Of a DNA stretch of 64,000 nucleotides, positions 1 to 15,127 are shown piece by piece. The notes beneath the pieces are model-generated. The model was not told the origin of the DNA. It did not search any database and worked only from the letters and a program-made list of their open reading frames with translations. Every line of letters starts with the position of its first letter. Positions within the stretch are counted from its first letter, which is position 1. Source of the DNA: Gossypium raimondii. Taxonomy: Eukaryota > Streptophyta > Magnoliopsida > Malvales > Malvaceae. The stretch covers positions 46,905,733-46,969,732 of the forward strand of contig NC_068571.1 of the NCBI RefSeq assembly GCF_025698545.1. The letters run 5' to 3'. The position numbers and the translations under genes were made by a program.

Positions 1-976
1 ATGATTTGAACAGCCGCTGTCTAAAAACCATGTCTTTCAAAGCTATAACGTCATCTTGATAAGCCATGAATAGCTTAATCTCTTCGTCACCTTCTGCATG
101 GTTGGCTTGTCTTTCCCTTTTCCAGCAATCCGCCATCACATGCCCATATTTCTTGCAATAATAGCATTGAGCATTGCTCTTGTATTGCTTCTGTTTTTCT
201 GTCATCTGCCTTTGTTCATCATGCCCAACACACTACCTCTGCCTCGACCTCCTCTACCACGATAACCACCTCTGCCACGATAACCTCTTCTATATGTGGT
301 CTTCCTTGAATCGTCTTGCTGCTTGGAAGGCTCCCCCATCACTTGGAATGCCTTTTCGTCAGACTTGTCATTTGTGCGGTTCAATCTCGCTTCATGGGAC
401 TGCAAAGATCCTTGTAGTTCATCAAATGAATAAGTAGCTAAGTCTTTAGACTCTTCAATAGCTGCAATGACATGATCAAACTTTAGATTCAAACTCCGCA
501 ACACTTTTCAGACAGTAGTTTGATTCGTAACTTGCTCTCTATAGGACTTCATTTGATTGACAACCGCTGCTACCCTTGTAAGATAATCTTGCACGGATTC
601 TACACTTTTCATTTGCAACGTCTCAAAGTCACAACGAAGAATCTGAAGCTTCACTGTAACAACTTTTGAAGTGTCTTGATACGCCATGTGCAATGTTGTC
701 CAAGCGTCTTTTGCAATTTCTGTTTTTGCAATTTTTGAAAATTTTGACTCGTGAACAGCTTGCTGAATGAAGAATAATGTTTTGTTGTCTCTTTTCCGGT
801 TTTCTCTCAACTTAGCCTCCTCATCGTCATCAGGATACCCATTCTCAACTAAGTCCCACAATTCTTGAGATTTAAATAGTGTTTTCATTTTGAATGCTTC
901 AAAACTCATAGTTGTCACCATTGAAAATGGGAATTGCCAGTTGAGAAACACTCACGGTATTGTTGTTTGTCGCCAT
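1..976 (-). pseudogene. Copia gag-protease pseudogene
   Basis: The gag start codon is at 974-976, followed by a conserved N-terminus containing FNGDNYEF. A tryptophan position then reads as TGA and a 1-bp shift follows near 905. Translation is clear again over 508-951 (UBN2/DUF4219-type gag, with KSQELWDLVENGY) and, after another shift near 505, over 202-504, which carries an RGGYRGRGG-rich stretch. A CCHC zinc knuckle (CYYCKKYGHVMADC) is encoded at about 130-171. The protease active site WFLDSGCSNH appears at the window edge, about 1-31, in a shifted frame. In an active element this polyprotein would form the particle and process itself. Here it cannot be made as one chain. Confidence 0.9.
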
Positions 977-1002
977 GAGAAATACACTTAATAACAATCA
1001 AA

Positions 1003-1018
1003 CTTGACTCTGATACCA
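1003..1018 (-). other. Copia primer-binding site
   Basis: The minus strand reads TGGTATCAGAGTCAAG, matching the 3' end of initiator methionine tRNA except at its tail. It starts 5 bases inside the LTR end, as expected for the minus-strand DNA priming site. Confidence 0.85.
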
Positions 1019-1023
1019 CAGAA

Positions 1024-1316
1024 TGTTGAAGAGGACAGCTGCATAAGGGAAAAGGAACTCAGAACAGCCTTTTAAAAATAAGAGATGGTAAAAGATTTCT
1101 AAGAGTATATTTGGGAAAAAACTGATGCTTGTTATTCAACTAAAGATCAGCCTCTTATATAGGCTTTACAAAGCAACAAATCTCAATAGAAAAAATCATA
1201 TCTCAACAGAAAATCATAACAAAAACAGAAAAAATAAAGGGAACAAACTACGCACAACTCAACCAAATCTAAATTTAGAAAAAAAAAAAAAACTAACTTT
1301 GAATCATTCTCCAACA
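1024..1316 (-). repeat. Copia LTR (293 bp)
   Basis: The ends are TGTTG (1024) and CAACA (1316), a perfect terminal inverted pair typical of copia LTRs. It directly adjoins the primer-binding site, so on the minus strand it is the 5' LTR. An A-run at 1279-1292 lies inside it. Confidence 0.85.
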
Positions 1317-1793
1317 TGCCTTCCATTGTCATCCTTAGTTTGAGCTCTCACCATGCCGTAAGTTGCTCGATTCCTTTTCTTTATACATATCTCTTCTTTT
1401 GGGGTGTACAAAGAAAAAGGTTTTGTAAATTCTAGGATTCTAACTTCAAATTTGCTTGATGCCACCTTTATAAGAATATTTCATGAATCAACTGAGTTAA
1501 ACCCTGAATTCATTTGACATCGTATCATTTTGTTTCTATTCACCTTTCTTGGAGAATACTGGAAGGTCTTCATTTGGTTACTTTGGTGTCTTGGATTGTT
1601 GTACTAATGGTTTCGTAGAGTGTTTAAAAAGCACCAAGGCTAGCCAAATGGCAGGGCTTAAACTTTTAATCTAGCTAGTTAGATGAATCCATGAATTTTG
1701 ACGAAAAAATGGGTGAAAGTATCAAGGAGGCATTTGTATTAAAAGTTAGAATGTCGTATAAGAGGGTATTTCATAACTTATATACTCCCCATT

Positions 1794-1957
1794 GTCTTCA
1801 TTAGTCTTTGTTTTCCACTTCTTTCCATGTTATAAGTAAGTTATCATAGTTTTTGTTTTCCACCTCTTTCCATGTGTCTTCATTAGTCTTTGTTTTCCAC
1901 TTCTTTCCATGTTCTAAGTAAGTTATCATAGTTTTTGTTTTCCACCTCTTTCCATGT
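1794..1957. repeat. 82-bp tandem duplication
   Basis: Two copies of an 82-bp unit (1794-1875 and 1876-1957). Each unit has two half-repeats built on GTTTTCCAC(T/C)TCTTTCCATG, so the half-unit occurs four times. The copies are nearly identical, so the duplication is recent. Confidence 0.9.
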
Positions 1958-2371
1958 GCTGGGCAAGTTCCCGCGTCTGTTTTACTATCCATGAAAACCT
2001 TTCGAAATTCAGGACTGCATCTTCCAAAACAACCCCTATCTTAGGATTCGAATCTAAATTCTCTCTTTGAAATCATCCCAAAATCAAATGACCTGATTGT
2101 CTTTACAAATATATGTTTATGGCAGCATCTCCGATGAAGCTTGATTATACATTAGAGCATAATATGAAAATATAATCTTTTAACATATATAGAATCAATG
2201 TACACATATCGGATATTCACTCGATATTGCAGAACTAAATGACTAACAGCTTGAAACACTCAGAAAAACTGGGATATCTGAAACATTAAACTAAATGGAT
2301 AACACAAATTATTGAGGTTTTTCTATCAAATCGAATCATGAATGTAGAAATCTGGACTTCAATAAATTACA

Positions 2372-2511
2372 GAACATGACGTCATATAGTTATCGACACA
2401 ACTAAGACAGCTAAGTCCAAACCATGTAACATTACTAAAGAACATGACGTCATATAGTTATCGACACAACTAAGACAGCTAAGTCCAAACCATGTAACAT
2501 TACTAAAGAAC
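2372..2511. repeat. 68-bp perfect tandem duplication carrying TGACGTCA
   Basis: The copies at 2372-2439 and 2440-2507 are identical as read, and the next four bases continue the unit. Each copy has the palindrome TGACGTCA, a bZIP (CRE/C-box-like) core. It lies just downstream of the kinase stop codon, so it may fall in the 3' UTR or beyond. Confidence 0.95.
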
Positions 2512-2581
2512 TGCTATTGCTTTGATAAACTTGTATGCATTAATGGTTGGAATGCTCTAATCTTCACTGCCCTATATGGTA

Positions 2582-5304
2582 TCACTGTGAAAACTTTGAG
2601 ATTAACTTGTCTACATGAATTATGATATCATCTATCTGTGGGCGAACAGCAGCCTGAGGCTGAAGCATCCATGTCACAAACTGGTGAAGAGCTTCCGGAT
2701 ATGGTGGTTTAGGTCCAGCTGGCCACTTGATCTGTGCATTTATAATGGCCAATTGTAGGCTTCCTCCGGATTCTCCAAGTGCGTACTCAAACGGAGATAC
2801 CCCATACCTACAACAAATGGCAATTAATAACATAATAACTACATAATGCAAACGGTTTATGGTTTCTTTAGCTTGTTTCTGGATAGCATTTACATTACAT
2901 CCAAGATGCAGAGAGACACGCATGTAACTCCGAAAAATGATTTCATTCCAAGACTTTAGGAAGGAAAAGATGGAAATTCAAAAAAAAGGGAGAGTTTGAT
3001 TGAAGTATCATCAAAGAAACAAACCACAACTTCATGTGATTATAAAATGAAAGTTGAAGGACTGTGAAATTACAGAACCAAAAAAAAAGGAAGAGTTTGT
3101 AAAATGAAAGCAAACATTGTAGAAGTGCATTTATGAGTGTTACTTACATTACTGCATATAAAGTGCATCCCAACGACCAAATATCAGTTCTCTCATCAAT
3201 ATCTGCATCGCTTGGGCAATCCCACAACTCAGGAGCTCGGAAAGGTGCTGAACAATGCTCAGATGCCCATTCCTACATATGAAACCAAAATCCACCATCA
3301 GCATTGTAGAAAAGGCACTGAGCTGATATACAGAGAAAGTGTCTTAAAATATTCTATTCAAACTCAGGCAACGTAAGCAACACAATTGGAAGTGCTATAT
3401 GTGATAGGAGAGTGTAGTGTAAAAAGACTTGGAATTGAAGAAAAATAAAGAAGAAATAAGTACCTGAAGCTGGAGTGCCTGAGAACGAGAGCGGATTTGT
3501 TTCCTTGCAGGACGAGCACTCCCGAAATCCATCAATATAGCAAGTGGTGCTTGCCCTTTTCTTCGGGTTAAAAGAACATTTCCTGGCTTGACATCATTAT
3601 GTGCATATGGAGGAAGAAGACCATGCATATGTTTGAGCCCTGCACACAGCTGCAGATATAATATGGTCCGGTTAAAATGCTTACAATTATTTCTAATCAG
3701 TTATAACGTCAATAAATCCGAAAAATACAAAAAAAGAAGTCAAGAGGGGATCCTAAAACATTAAATGAGCAAATATTATAACACTGAAGCTAAATGGTAA
3801 AGTCTAAGCAAAATCCATGAGATACATTTGATTACTTGTGTCGCATAGTTACCAATTTTTTATTGAGAAATATTATAACATGTGGAATGGGATTGCATAG
3901 TTCAAAACAATAAGATAGTTTTACTCACCTGCCGAAATATTTGAAGAACATCTGAGGTAGGAAAGAATTCCTTTTTAGCTTTCATAGCATTGGAATTGTC
4001 CAATAATGTTCCATCCAAATGAACAGGAAATAACAAATATGCTTCATGATTCCATGATCCTTCTTGTGTAGGCTAGCCAATGAAATGATATTGTTTTAGA
4101 CAAACACAATTTTGCATTAAAAGTCCTTCAAAAGAAGAAGAAATGAGCCATCAAGCGAAACACAAGAGCATTTCGAAAATAGTTCCCATTTTAAGTTTTA
4201 CACCAACCTTATAGGTAAATGAGCCGATAAATTCAAAAACATTTAGGACACAAGAGAATAAGAGATCCGAATAATTACCTTAATGGCAATGATAGCATGA
4301 TCCAGAAGTGGAAGCAGATTAGGGTGACTAAACAAGGATGAAACACGGATCTCCTCACGAACCAATTCCAACTGCTCATTATTCTGAATGAGAACTTTTT
4401 TCATTGCATAAGTTCCATCATCTACAAATGCAACCCAAATTTAAGATGTAAATCCAGATTAAAGATGCATAAATCGGAACCAGTTAGGCGAGCAGTCAAA
4501 CTGTCATAGACCAAAGACAAGATTCGCTATGAAGTATGAAATTCTATGTCCAAGGCCTTCGTTTTTTACAACATAACTGAGATCAAAGATTAAAGGGATA
4601 TCCATAATTTGAGGTCTATAACTCCAACAAGAGTTTGATAATCACATAAAGTTCCACCTACTTACCTATATGAATTCAATTTTATGAGATAATCATACTA
4701 CTATTGTGGCAAAGAAGAAAAAAGAGCACACTTTTAGAGATCCAAGTCTACATAATAAGCCGAAACAAAATAACCCCACACAATTTACCATAAATCTTCA
4801 TATGAAATACCAAAGCTAGCTTCAATTTTTCTTAGGCAAGAGCATTCAGTAGCAGTAAGTTCACAAAAACTCAATTAATTTACAACAAAAAGAATTACAT
4901 AAAACCCTCCAAACAAAAGTCAAAAACAGAATCATTTAAGACCAAGAAGCAAAGGACCAAATTAAAAAAAAAAACCCAAGATTTAGAAAGAACCAGATCA
5001 TTGAAAAACCATTGAAATAGAGAAAAACCCAAATCATAAAATCCTCAAAAAAAAAGATTAAAAAGATGAAATTTTTAAAGGGGGACGAACCAGAAAGATG
5101 AGAAGGGTCCTTGACTTTTTTGGCTAAGCCAACAGATGAAGCTGAAGAGGCGTCGGATATGACTTCCTTCACCAAATAGACATAAGCGAACCCACCTTCA
5201 CCCAACTGCCTCACGATCCTGAACCTGTTGTCATTGATCCAAACGTCCCCTCCACCATTTACGGCGTCGTATAAAGCATTCAACCCTGAAAATGAACACC
5301 CCAT
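2582..5304 (-). CDS. STK16/PK3-type serine/threonine protein kinase
   Basis: Six exons join with GT-AG borders: 5304-5091, 4421-4279, 4072-3929, 3649-3464, 3272-3148 and 2807-2582, giving 345 aa with all phases consistent. The kinase landmarks are in order: glycine loop GEGGFAYV at 35-42, catalytic lysine K79 (YAMKKV), catalytic loop HNDVKPGN at 184-191, DFG at 208-210 and APE at 242-244. The catalytic loop has HND rather than HRD, which I recall as normal for plant members of this family. The start is the MGC methionine at 5304. Gly2-Cys3 suggests N-myristoylation and palmitoylation, as known for animal STK16, so membrane association is likely. Full length matches Arabidopsis PK3 (At5g08160) as I recall it. 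The substrate cannot be read from sequence. AIH lies next in the same orientation, as in Arabidopsis. Confidence 0.93.
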
Positions 5305-5675
5305 TGTTCTTTTCTTTTCTTTCTTCAACTAAAAAAGAAAAAAAAATTCCTTTTAGATCTTCAAGCTATCATTTTGCTATTAGAGTTTAGTCAGGTTTTG
5401 AAGCATTAAGAAGCTTCTTGTGTTTATTAAGAGACTGATTTTTCATTAATTTTGTACTGGATCTGGGTTGAGTTTGACACTCCAAATTTTCATTCTTCCA
5501 CTCCGCTATTTAGAAATTACATTTTAGTCCTTGTACCTTGTGGTGATTTTAGAGTATATCTGATTTAATCCGATCCGTCCATTTGGCTGGCTAAGTAGAG
5601 AGACACATAAGATGAAAAAGCTTTTATTTGGCTCCTAGGTTAAATGATGTTATTATTCCGAAAGTTATAGATTTA
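5305..5675. promoter_or_regulatory. Upstream region of the kinase gene
   Basis: This stretch between the kinase start and the MITE should contain its 5' UTR and proximal promoter. It is A/T-rich with a purine run just upstream of the start. I see no convincing TATA box. Confidence 0.4.
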
Positions 5676-5825
5676 GGGTGAGTTTGGATGGGTGGTGCGT
5701 TTACTTACGATTAATGTAAAAACAGCAGTGACGGTGAGATTAGATACTGTAGCGATACTGTAGCGTGAGACAAAAAGTAAGCTAAACGTACCGCACCGCA
5801 CCCAATCGCCCATCCAAACCCACCC
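5676..5825. mobile_element. Tourist-like (PIF/Harbinger) MITE, 150 bp
   Basis: The ends are inverted: GGGTGAGTTTGGATGGGTGG on the left and a matching CCATCCAAACCCACCC on the right. It is flanked on both sides by TTA (5673-5675 and 5826-5828), the 3-bp target duplication typical of PIF/Harbinger MITEs. It has no coding capacity. It sits about 370 bp upstream of the kinase start codon. Confidence 0.85.
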
Positions 5826-5834
5826 TTAATTTTT

Positions 5835-6195
5835 GTTTGGTAAATTTTAGTCCTATACTTCTTAAATTTTATTTGGTTGAATTCAATTACTAGTCTTGTA
5901 CCATGTGTATAGTTGTAGATTTAGTTCATTGTCTCTAATTGGATCATTCTTAAGTCATTATATTTTCTATATTTTGAAATCTCAGTCTTAATGACAATCA
6001 ATAGTACATTAATTAGATTTTTAGTAAATAATATAAAAATAATAAGTGACACGATATTATATTGACGCATCGATTTTGGAAATAACAAAATTTTATTTGA
6101 TAAGTTTAACAATTAATATTTAGTAAAGACTAAAATTTAAAAAGTATAATAACTAATAAAAGTATAAGGATTAAATTCATAACAACAAAATTTAA
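5835..6195. repeat. Decayed copy of the TIR repeat seen at 62652-63145
   Basis: The order of motifs matches the longer element near the window end: TTTTAGTCC(CT)TATACTT, TTCAATTACTAGT, TTGTAGATTTAGT, CAGTCTTAA and a closing AGGATTAAAT segment. Similarity is patchy and the terminal repeats are eroded, so this is an old member or fragment of the same family. Confidence 0.55.
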
Positions 6196-8067
6196 CCCAA
6201 CCTGGTTATATACATGGTATTTAAAGATTTGGGTTTAAGGTCATACCATTGAAAGGTAAGACGTGTCACATACCAATACCATATGGCATATACAATTGTA
6301 TTTGTGGATTAAAGCCCCACCCTCAAACATCTTACCATATAATTATATAATATACAAATTGTTCATACCCACGTAAATGCCATGCTATCATACAGGCTTC
6401 ATTCCTAGAACTTAAAATTGCATATAATTATAGCAAGTTAATATGACTCTATTCGATGCAGAATTTAACTGTTTGTAGAATAAAGATTCAATACATTAAG
6501 CATATCTCTATACTTAATAGTGTTCATATGATTTCTAAATTATCTCGAGTTTAGCTTTAAAAACAAATCAATATATAACATGTACATATTGATTATAAAA
6601 TTTACAAGAATCTATATAACATACAAATATAGACGAAACATTTTAACATAACTCTTATAATTATTACAATATATTTTTTCAACTCCGACATATAATATCA
6701 GATCGTTACATTAATTACACATAATATTCTTTTACTATTATCTTGTTTAATAACGTTATCCATTTGTACTCTGTTATTATTCTTTATCTTATACCATTAT
6801 TCTATACTTCTCATACTTTCTTTAAATCTTATGATTTAGCCATCAAATTATTATATAATTGACTTAATGCACACTTTAGGTATTTAAAGTATACACATTT
6901 TCCCATTTTAATCCTGAAATATACACATATTATCATTATGAAATTATACTATCCACCACACCATTTGCACAAAGTGTATGCCCATATGTTGTACACATTG
7001 TTTTTGATTTTTATTAGCATTTCAATCATATTCCATCTCTATTCTCACCAAGTTTATTAGTACATTTATCAACGTTTCTCTTTCAATTCATTCATCATAC
7101 ATACATACAAAGTCCCAACATACTTTGATACATGCATTTCAATCAATATGGAACAACCTTTAATAAATCAAGTCATTACTAGTGCTCATGTACAAATATT
7201 CAATCAATATGTTTATTAGCTCAAGATTGATTACTCTCCTCTATTTTCACTTCAATTCATAACAACACAATTATACTTTTACTAACAAATTCATTCATTA
7301 ATTTCAAATCAATATATTCTTTTCTTTATTCAAATTACTCATGACACTTGCATATATAATATCATCATACTATAATACATGTCCCTTTCAATCAAACAAC
7401 CATAATTCTTCCAGTTACTAGTAACTCAATATTGTTCTCTTTCCCTATTGGCTTTCTTGAGTGTTTTTAAAGTATGCTCAATTTCCCAATCAATAGGTAA
7501 CAAGACCCTATCTCTTCTATGCATTCAATGACAAATACCCTACAAAAGAATTAAAAAACCATAACCAATATCCTGAATACAATTATCAATATCTCAATAG
7601 TCTAACAAGACAATCAATTTGCAAGACAAGGTATATTCCAAACAAGACAATCAATTTGCAAGACAAGGTATATTCCAAACAAAACAAAGAAATTTGCCAA
7701 ATTAACCAATCTTAAGCTAGGTGCTAAGTAATTCTTCCTCCTTTTGAATGATATTGAATTAGCATACGTACAGAAAAGAAAACCAAATATTTAAGTAAAT
7801 AATAGAAAAAGGAAATGTTATAAGAGAAAAAGTATATGTCGAACATACGTATAGCATACGAATACAACAAAGATGACAATGTATTAAAACTACTTATCTT
7901 TGAAAAGTACCTAAAGGCAACCATAAGTGAAGTCCATTGATAAATTACTATAACTTTGTGTGTGTAAGTCTGTAAGAATGGTGTTTATTGATGCAACCCA
8001 TATCTTCTGCTGCAGAAACTGAAAGCCAAATTAAACGACTTGAAATTTTGTATTTTTGGTTAAAATA
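6196..8067. other. AT-rich intergenic region
   Basis: No gene is seen between the upstream side of the kinase and the 3' end of AIH. The only clear structure is a perfect 38-bp tandem duplication at 7604-7679. Part of 7925-8067 is probably AIH 3' UTR. Confidence 0.6.
7604..7679. repeat. 38-bp tandem duplication
   Basis: The copies 7604-7641 and 7642-7679 each begin ACAAGACAATCAATTTGCAA and are identical as read. Confidence 0.9.
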
Positions 8068-12098
<4,031 letters not shown>

Positions 12099-12568
12099 CT
12101 CTGACAGTTTTAACGCTATCTGCCTATATCCCTCTAAACCAAAGCCTTTGGCTTAAACAGTTTGTGTGTGTGTATATATATATATAATGGAAGGAGTGAA
12201 AGTGACTGACGGCTGAGACAGTTTGTAAAGAGAGATATACAGTTTGTAAAGTTGCGTTATTTTGACAAAAAGAGTCCGCCCAGAATATTTGACCCTTTTT
12301 ACTTTCTCATTCGTTATTATCGGTACCATATAGGGTCTAATTTCGATTTTAGACCCTCAGATTTAATATTTTTACTTTAATTTGATATAATCTCATCCTC
12401 TATTTTTATAATATTTATTAGTAGGTCCAAATTGATAAGGATGTGAACTTTTATAATGTTTATCAGTTTGGTTATAGTAATAATATTATAAAAATATAAG
12501 GTTAATTTATATTAAAGTAAAATTGAAAAAATAAATCTCGATTTTACCAATGTCAAAACAACGATAAG
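12099..12568. promoter_or_regulatory. AIH upstream region with (TG)n(TA)n microsatellite
   Basis: This short region upstream of the AIH start contains a TG repeat running into a TA repeat at about 12162-12186, roughly 65-90 bp above the start codon, where the 5' UTR or core promoter should lie. No transcription start can be fixed by eye. The distal part is AT-rich with no gene. Confidence 0.45.
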
Positions 12569-12803
12569 TGTTATAAAATAAAGAAAGATGGAGAGAATAA
12601 AGAATAAAGAAAATATAAAAGTAATAGAGAATGTACTTTATTAATCAAAAGGATGATTACAATGCTTCATCTGAGTCTCTATTTATAAAAATAAGAAGTA
12701 TAAAAGAAGTAGAGATCTAATTCTAATAACTATTAGAATTTAAAGTATATCAAAACTTTATCTTGATCATGATGGACATCTACTTAATAATATATTCATA
12801 ACA
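12569..12803 (-). repeat. Copia 3' LTR (235 bp) with adjoining polypurine tract
   Basis: The LTR runs from TGTTATAAAA to TTCATAACA, with inverted TG...CA ends. Immediately outside is CTCCCCCTT (12804-12812), which reads AAGGGGGAG on the element's own strand: the polypurine tract. There is no partner LTR in the window. Confidence 0.85.
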
Positions 12804-13029
12804 CTCCCCCTTGAATGTCCATTGATAGATAATGTGCCTCATTAAAACCTTATTAGGAAAAACTCTGTGGGATAAAAAAAAAACCTAATGAAGGAAAAAG
12901 AGTACACAATCTTCTATTACAAGCTGCCTCGTTAAAAACCTTTACCAAGAAAACTCAATGGGAAAAAACCTTGGTTAAAGGAAAAGAGTACAACTTGTTT
13001 TTAGACTCCCCTTGATGGCAACATTACTT

Positions 13030-15115
13030 TACATCTTTGAGTCGACGAATTCAAATCTTGTGTAATAGTTTTTCAAATGTTGAAGTTGGCAATGCCTTAG
13101 TAAAAAGATCTGTTAAATCATCACTAGAACGAATTTGTCGAACATTTATATCACCTCTTTTCTCAAGATCATGGGTGAATAATAATTTTGGTGAAATATG
13201 TTTCATTCTATCACCTTTGATGTAACCACCCTTCAATTGAGCTATACCTGATGCATTATCTTCATATAAGATAGTTGACATCTTTTCCTGTAAAGGCAAA
13301 TTACATATCTTCTGGATATGTTAGATCAATAACCTTAGCCAAACACACTCTCGACTTGCCTCATGCATTGCAATTATTTCTGCATGATTTGAAGAAGTAG
13401 CAGTTAATGTTTGCTTTGTCGAACGCCATGATATGATAGTACCCTCACATGTAAATAAATATCCTATTTGAGATCGACCTTTATATGGATCTGATAAGTA
13501 TCCAACATCAACATAGCTAAGGATTTTGAATCATTTGAATAAAATAACCTCATATCAATGGTCCCTCTGAAATATCTAAATACATGTTTAATTTCATTCC
13601 AATGTCTACATGTTGGAGAAGAACTAAATTTTGCTAACAAGTTTACAACGAAAGCTATATCAGGTCTTGTGTTGTTTGCAAGATACATCAATGCCCTTAT
13701 GACACTTAGATATGGAACTTCAGGACCAAGAAACTCTTCATCATTCTCACAAGAACAAAATTGATCTTTATTCACATCTAACGATCGTACAACCATTGGA
13801 GTACTCAATAGGTGTGCTTTATCCATGTAAAATTTCTTTAATATCTTTTCCATATAAGTTGATTAATGAGCATGAATTTCATCTTTTAAATGCTCTATTT
13901 GTAATCCAAGATAAAACTTTGTTTTTCCAAAATCTTTCATCTCAAATTCTTTATTTAAACAATTTATTGTATTTTGAAGCTCTTTAGGAGTTCCAATAAT
14001 GTTTAGACCATCAACATAAACAACAATTATCACAAAATCTGATCCAAACCTTTTTATAAAGACACATGAACAAATTGGATCGTTTTTGTAACCTTCTTTT
14101 AACAAGTATTCATTAAGAAGATTGTACCACATACTTCTAGATTTTTTTATTCCACATAAACTTTTCGTTAATCTGATCGAGTAATTTTCTCAAGAAACTT
14201 TATATCTTATCGGGATTTTAAATCCTTCAGGGATTTTCATATAAATTTCACTATCAAGTGTACCATATAAATAGGATGTAACAACATCCATTAGATGCAT
14301 GTCAAGTTTTTCATGTACTGCCAAACTAATAAGATATCTAAACGTGATTGCATACACCACAGGAGAATATGTCTCTTCATAATCAATGTCAGGCCTTTGC
14401 GAAAATTCTTGTGCTATAAGGCGAGCTTTATATCTTACGACTTCATCAATTTCATTTTGTTTTCACACAAATACCTATTTATATCCTACCGGTTTTTACA
14501 CCTTTAGGTGTTTAGACTATAGGTCCAAAAATTTCACGTTTAGAAAGTGAACTCAGTTCTGCTTGAATTGCATATTTCCATTTTGGCCAATCTTTTCTAT
14601 TTTTACATTCCTTTGTAGATTTAGGCTCAAGATCATCATTTTCTTTTATTATTTTAATAGCAATATTATAATTAAAATTGTTGTCGACAACTACTTTTTT
14701 TTCGGTTCCATCTTTTTCTCATATTGACATAACTTATTGAGACCTCTTTATTTTCATCATTTCTATTTTCACTTTTAGATACCTAAATCTCTTCTTGAGT
14801 TTTATAATTAGTTATGTCATGGGTCTCTTCAGGAACCCCCGTCTGCCTCCACTATATGACCATCTTGAATATTTGCTCACTTTTTTTACGAGGATTTTTA
14901 TCTTTGGAATTGACCTGTCTTTCACGCTTCGTGCATGGATTACTTTCTTTTGCATTAAAAGTTTTCCCTATTAGGACATCAATTCGTATTGGAGTATTTT
15001 CAACTGGTATGTGAGATTTAGTGAATCTGACAGTTGATTTGTAAAATGAATTATCTGTTGAACTTCTGGTTCACGTTGCTTTGTACAAGGATCTTAAACA
15101 TTGATAATTCATTTC
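13030..15115 (-). pseudogene. Copia pol pseudogene (linker, RT, RNase H)
   Basis: Read on the minus strand from high to low coordinates: linker sequence (about 15115-14600) with SHIPVENTPIRIDV; the start of RT near 14530 (KREIFGP); RT core with SPVVYAITFRYLISLAV and DVVTSYLYGTL (about 14400-14250); the catalytic box YVDG instead of YVDD near 14010; then RNase H with LYEDNASGIAQLKGGYIKGD (13270-13200) and a C-terminal DLFTKALPTSTFEKL. Frameshifts and stops separate these blocks. The last catalytic aspartate of RT is a glycine, so the enzyme would be inactive even if translated. Confidence 0.88.
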
Positions 15116-15127
15116 AAGTGGCATACA

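Larger units (their letters stand above)
1..1316 (-). mobile_element. Ty1/copia retrotransposon relic, 5' part (truncated by window edge)
   Basis: Read on the minus strand, this is the 5' portion of a copia element: LTR (1024-1316), primer-binding site (1003-1018), gag and the start of protease (1-976). The rest lies beyond base 1. The LTR has TGTTG...CAACA ends. The coding part has two frameshifts and an internal stop before the protease, so the copy is dead. The far end and its target duplication cannot be checked in this window. Confidence 0.9.
1317..2581. other. Intergenic region 3' of the kinase gene
   Basis: I see no gene here. It holds two tandem duplications (1794-1957 and 2372-2511), described separately. 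A 63-codon open frame on the minus strand at 1801-1992 is produced by the first repeat and has no recognisable domain. Confidence 0.6.
12569..15127 (-). mobile_element. Ty1/copia retrotransposon relic, 3' part
   Basis: The minus-strand element runs from the IN-RT linker near 15115 through RT and RNase H to a 3' LTR at 12569-12803. The 5' half (LTR, gag, most of integrase) is missing. At about 15128 the sequence changes to an unrelated gypsy-type LTR. The strip between RNase H and LTR (12813-13030) has the paired CCTCGTTAAAAACC-like motifs common at the 3' ends of plant copia elements. Confidence 0.88.

Noticed and set aside
1801-1992. 63-codon minus-strand frame near the kinase 3' side
   Set aside because: Its protein repeats HGK(R/K)WKTKT and TWKEVENK because the DNA is an 82-bp tandem duplication. 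No domain, and no supporting context.
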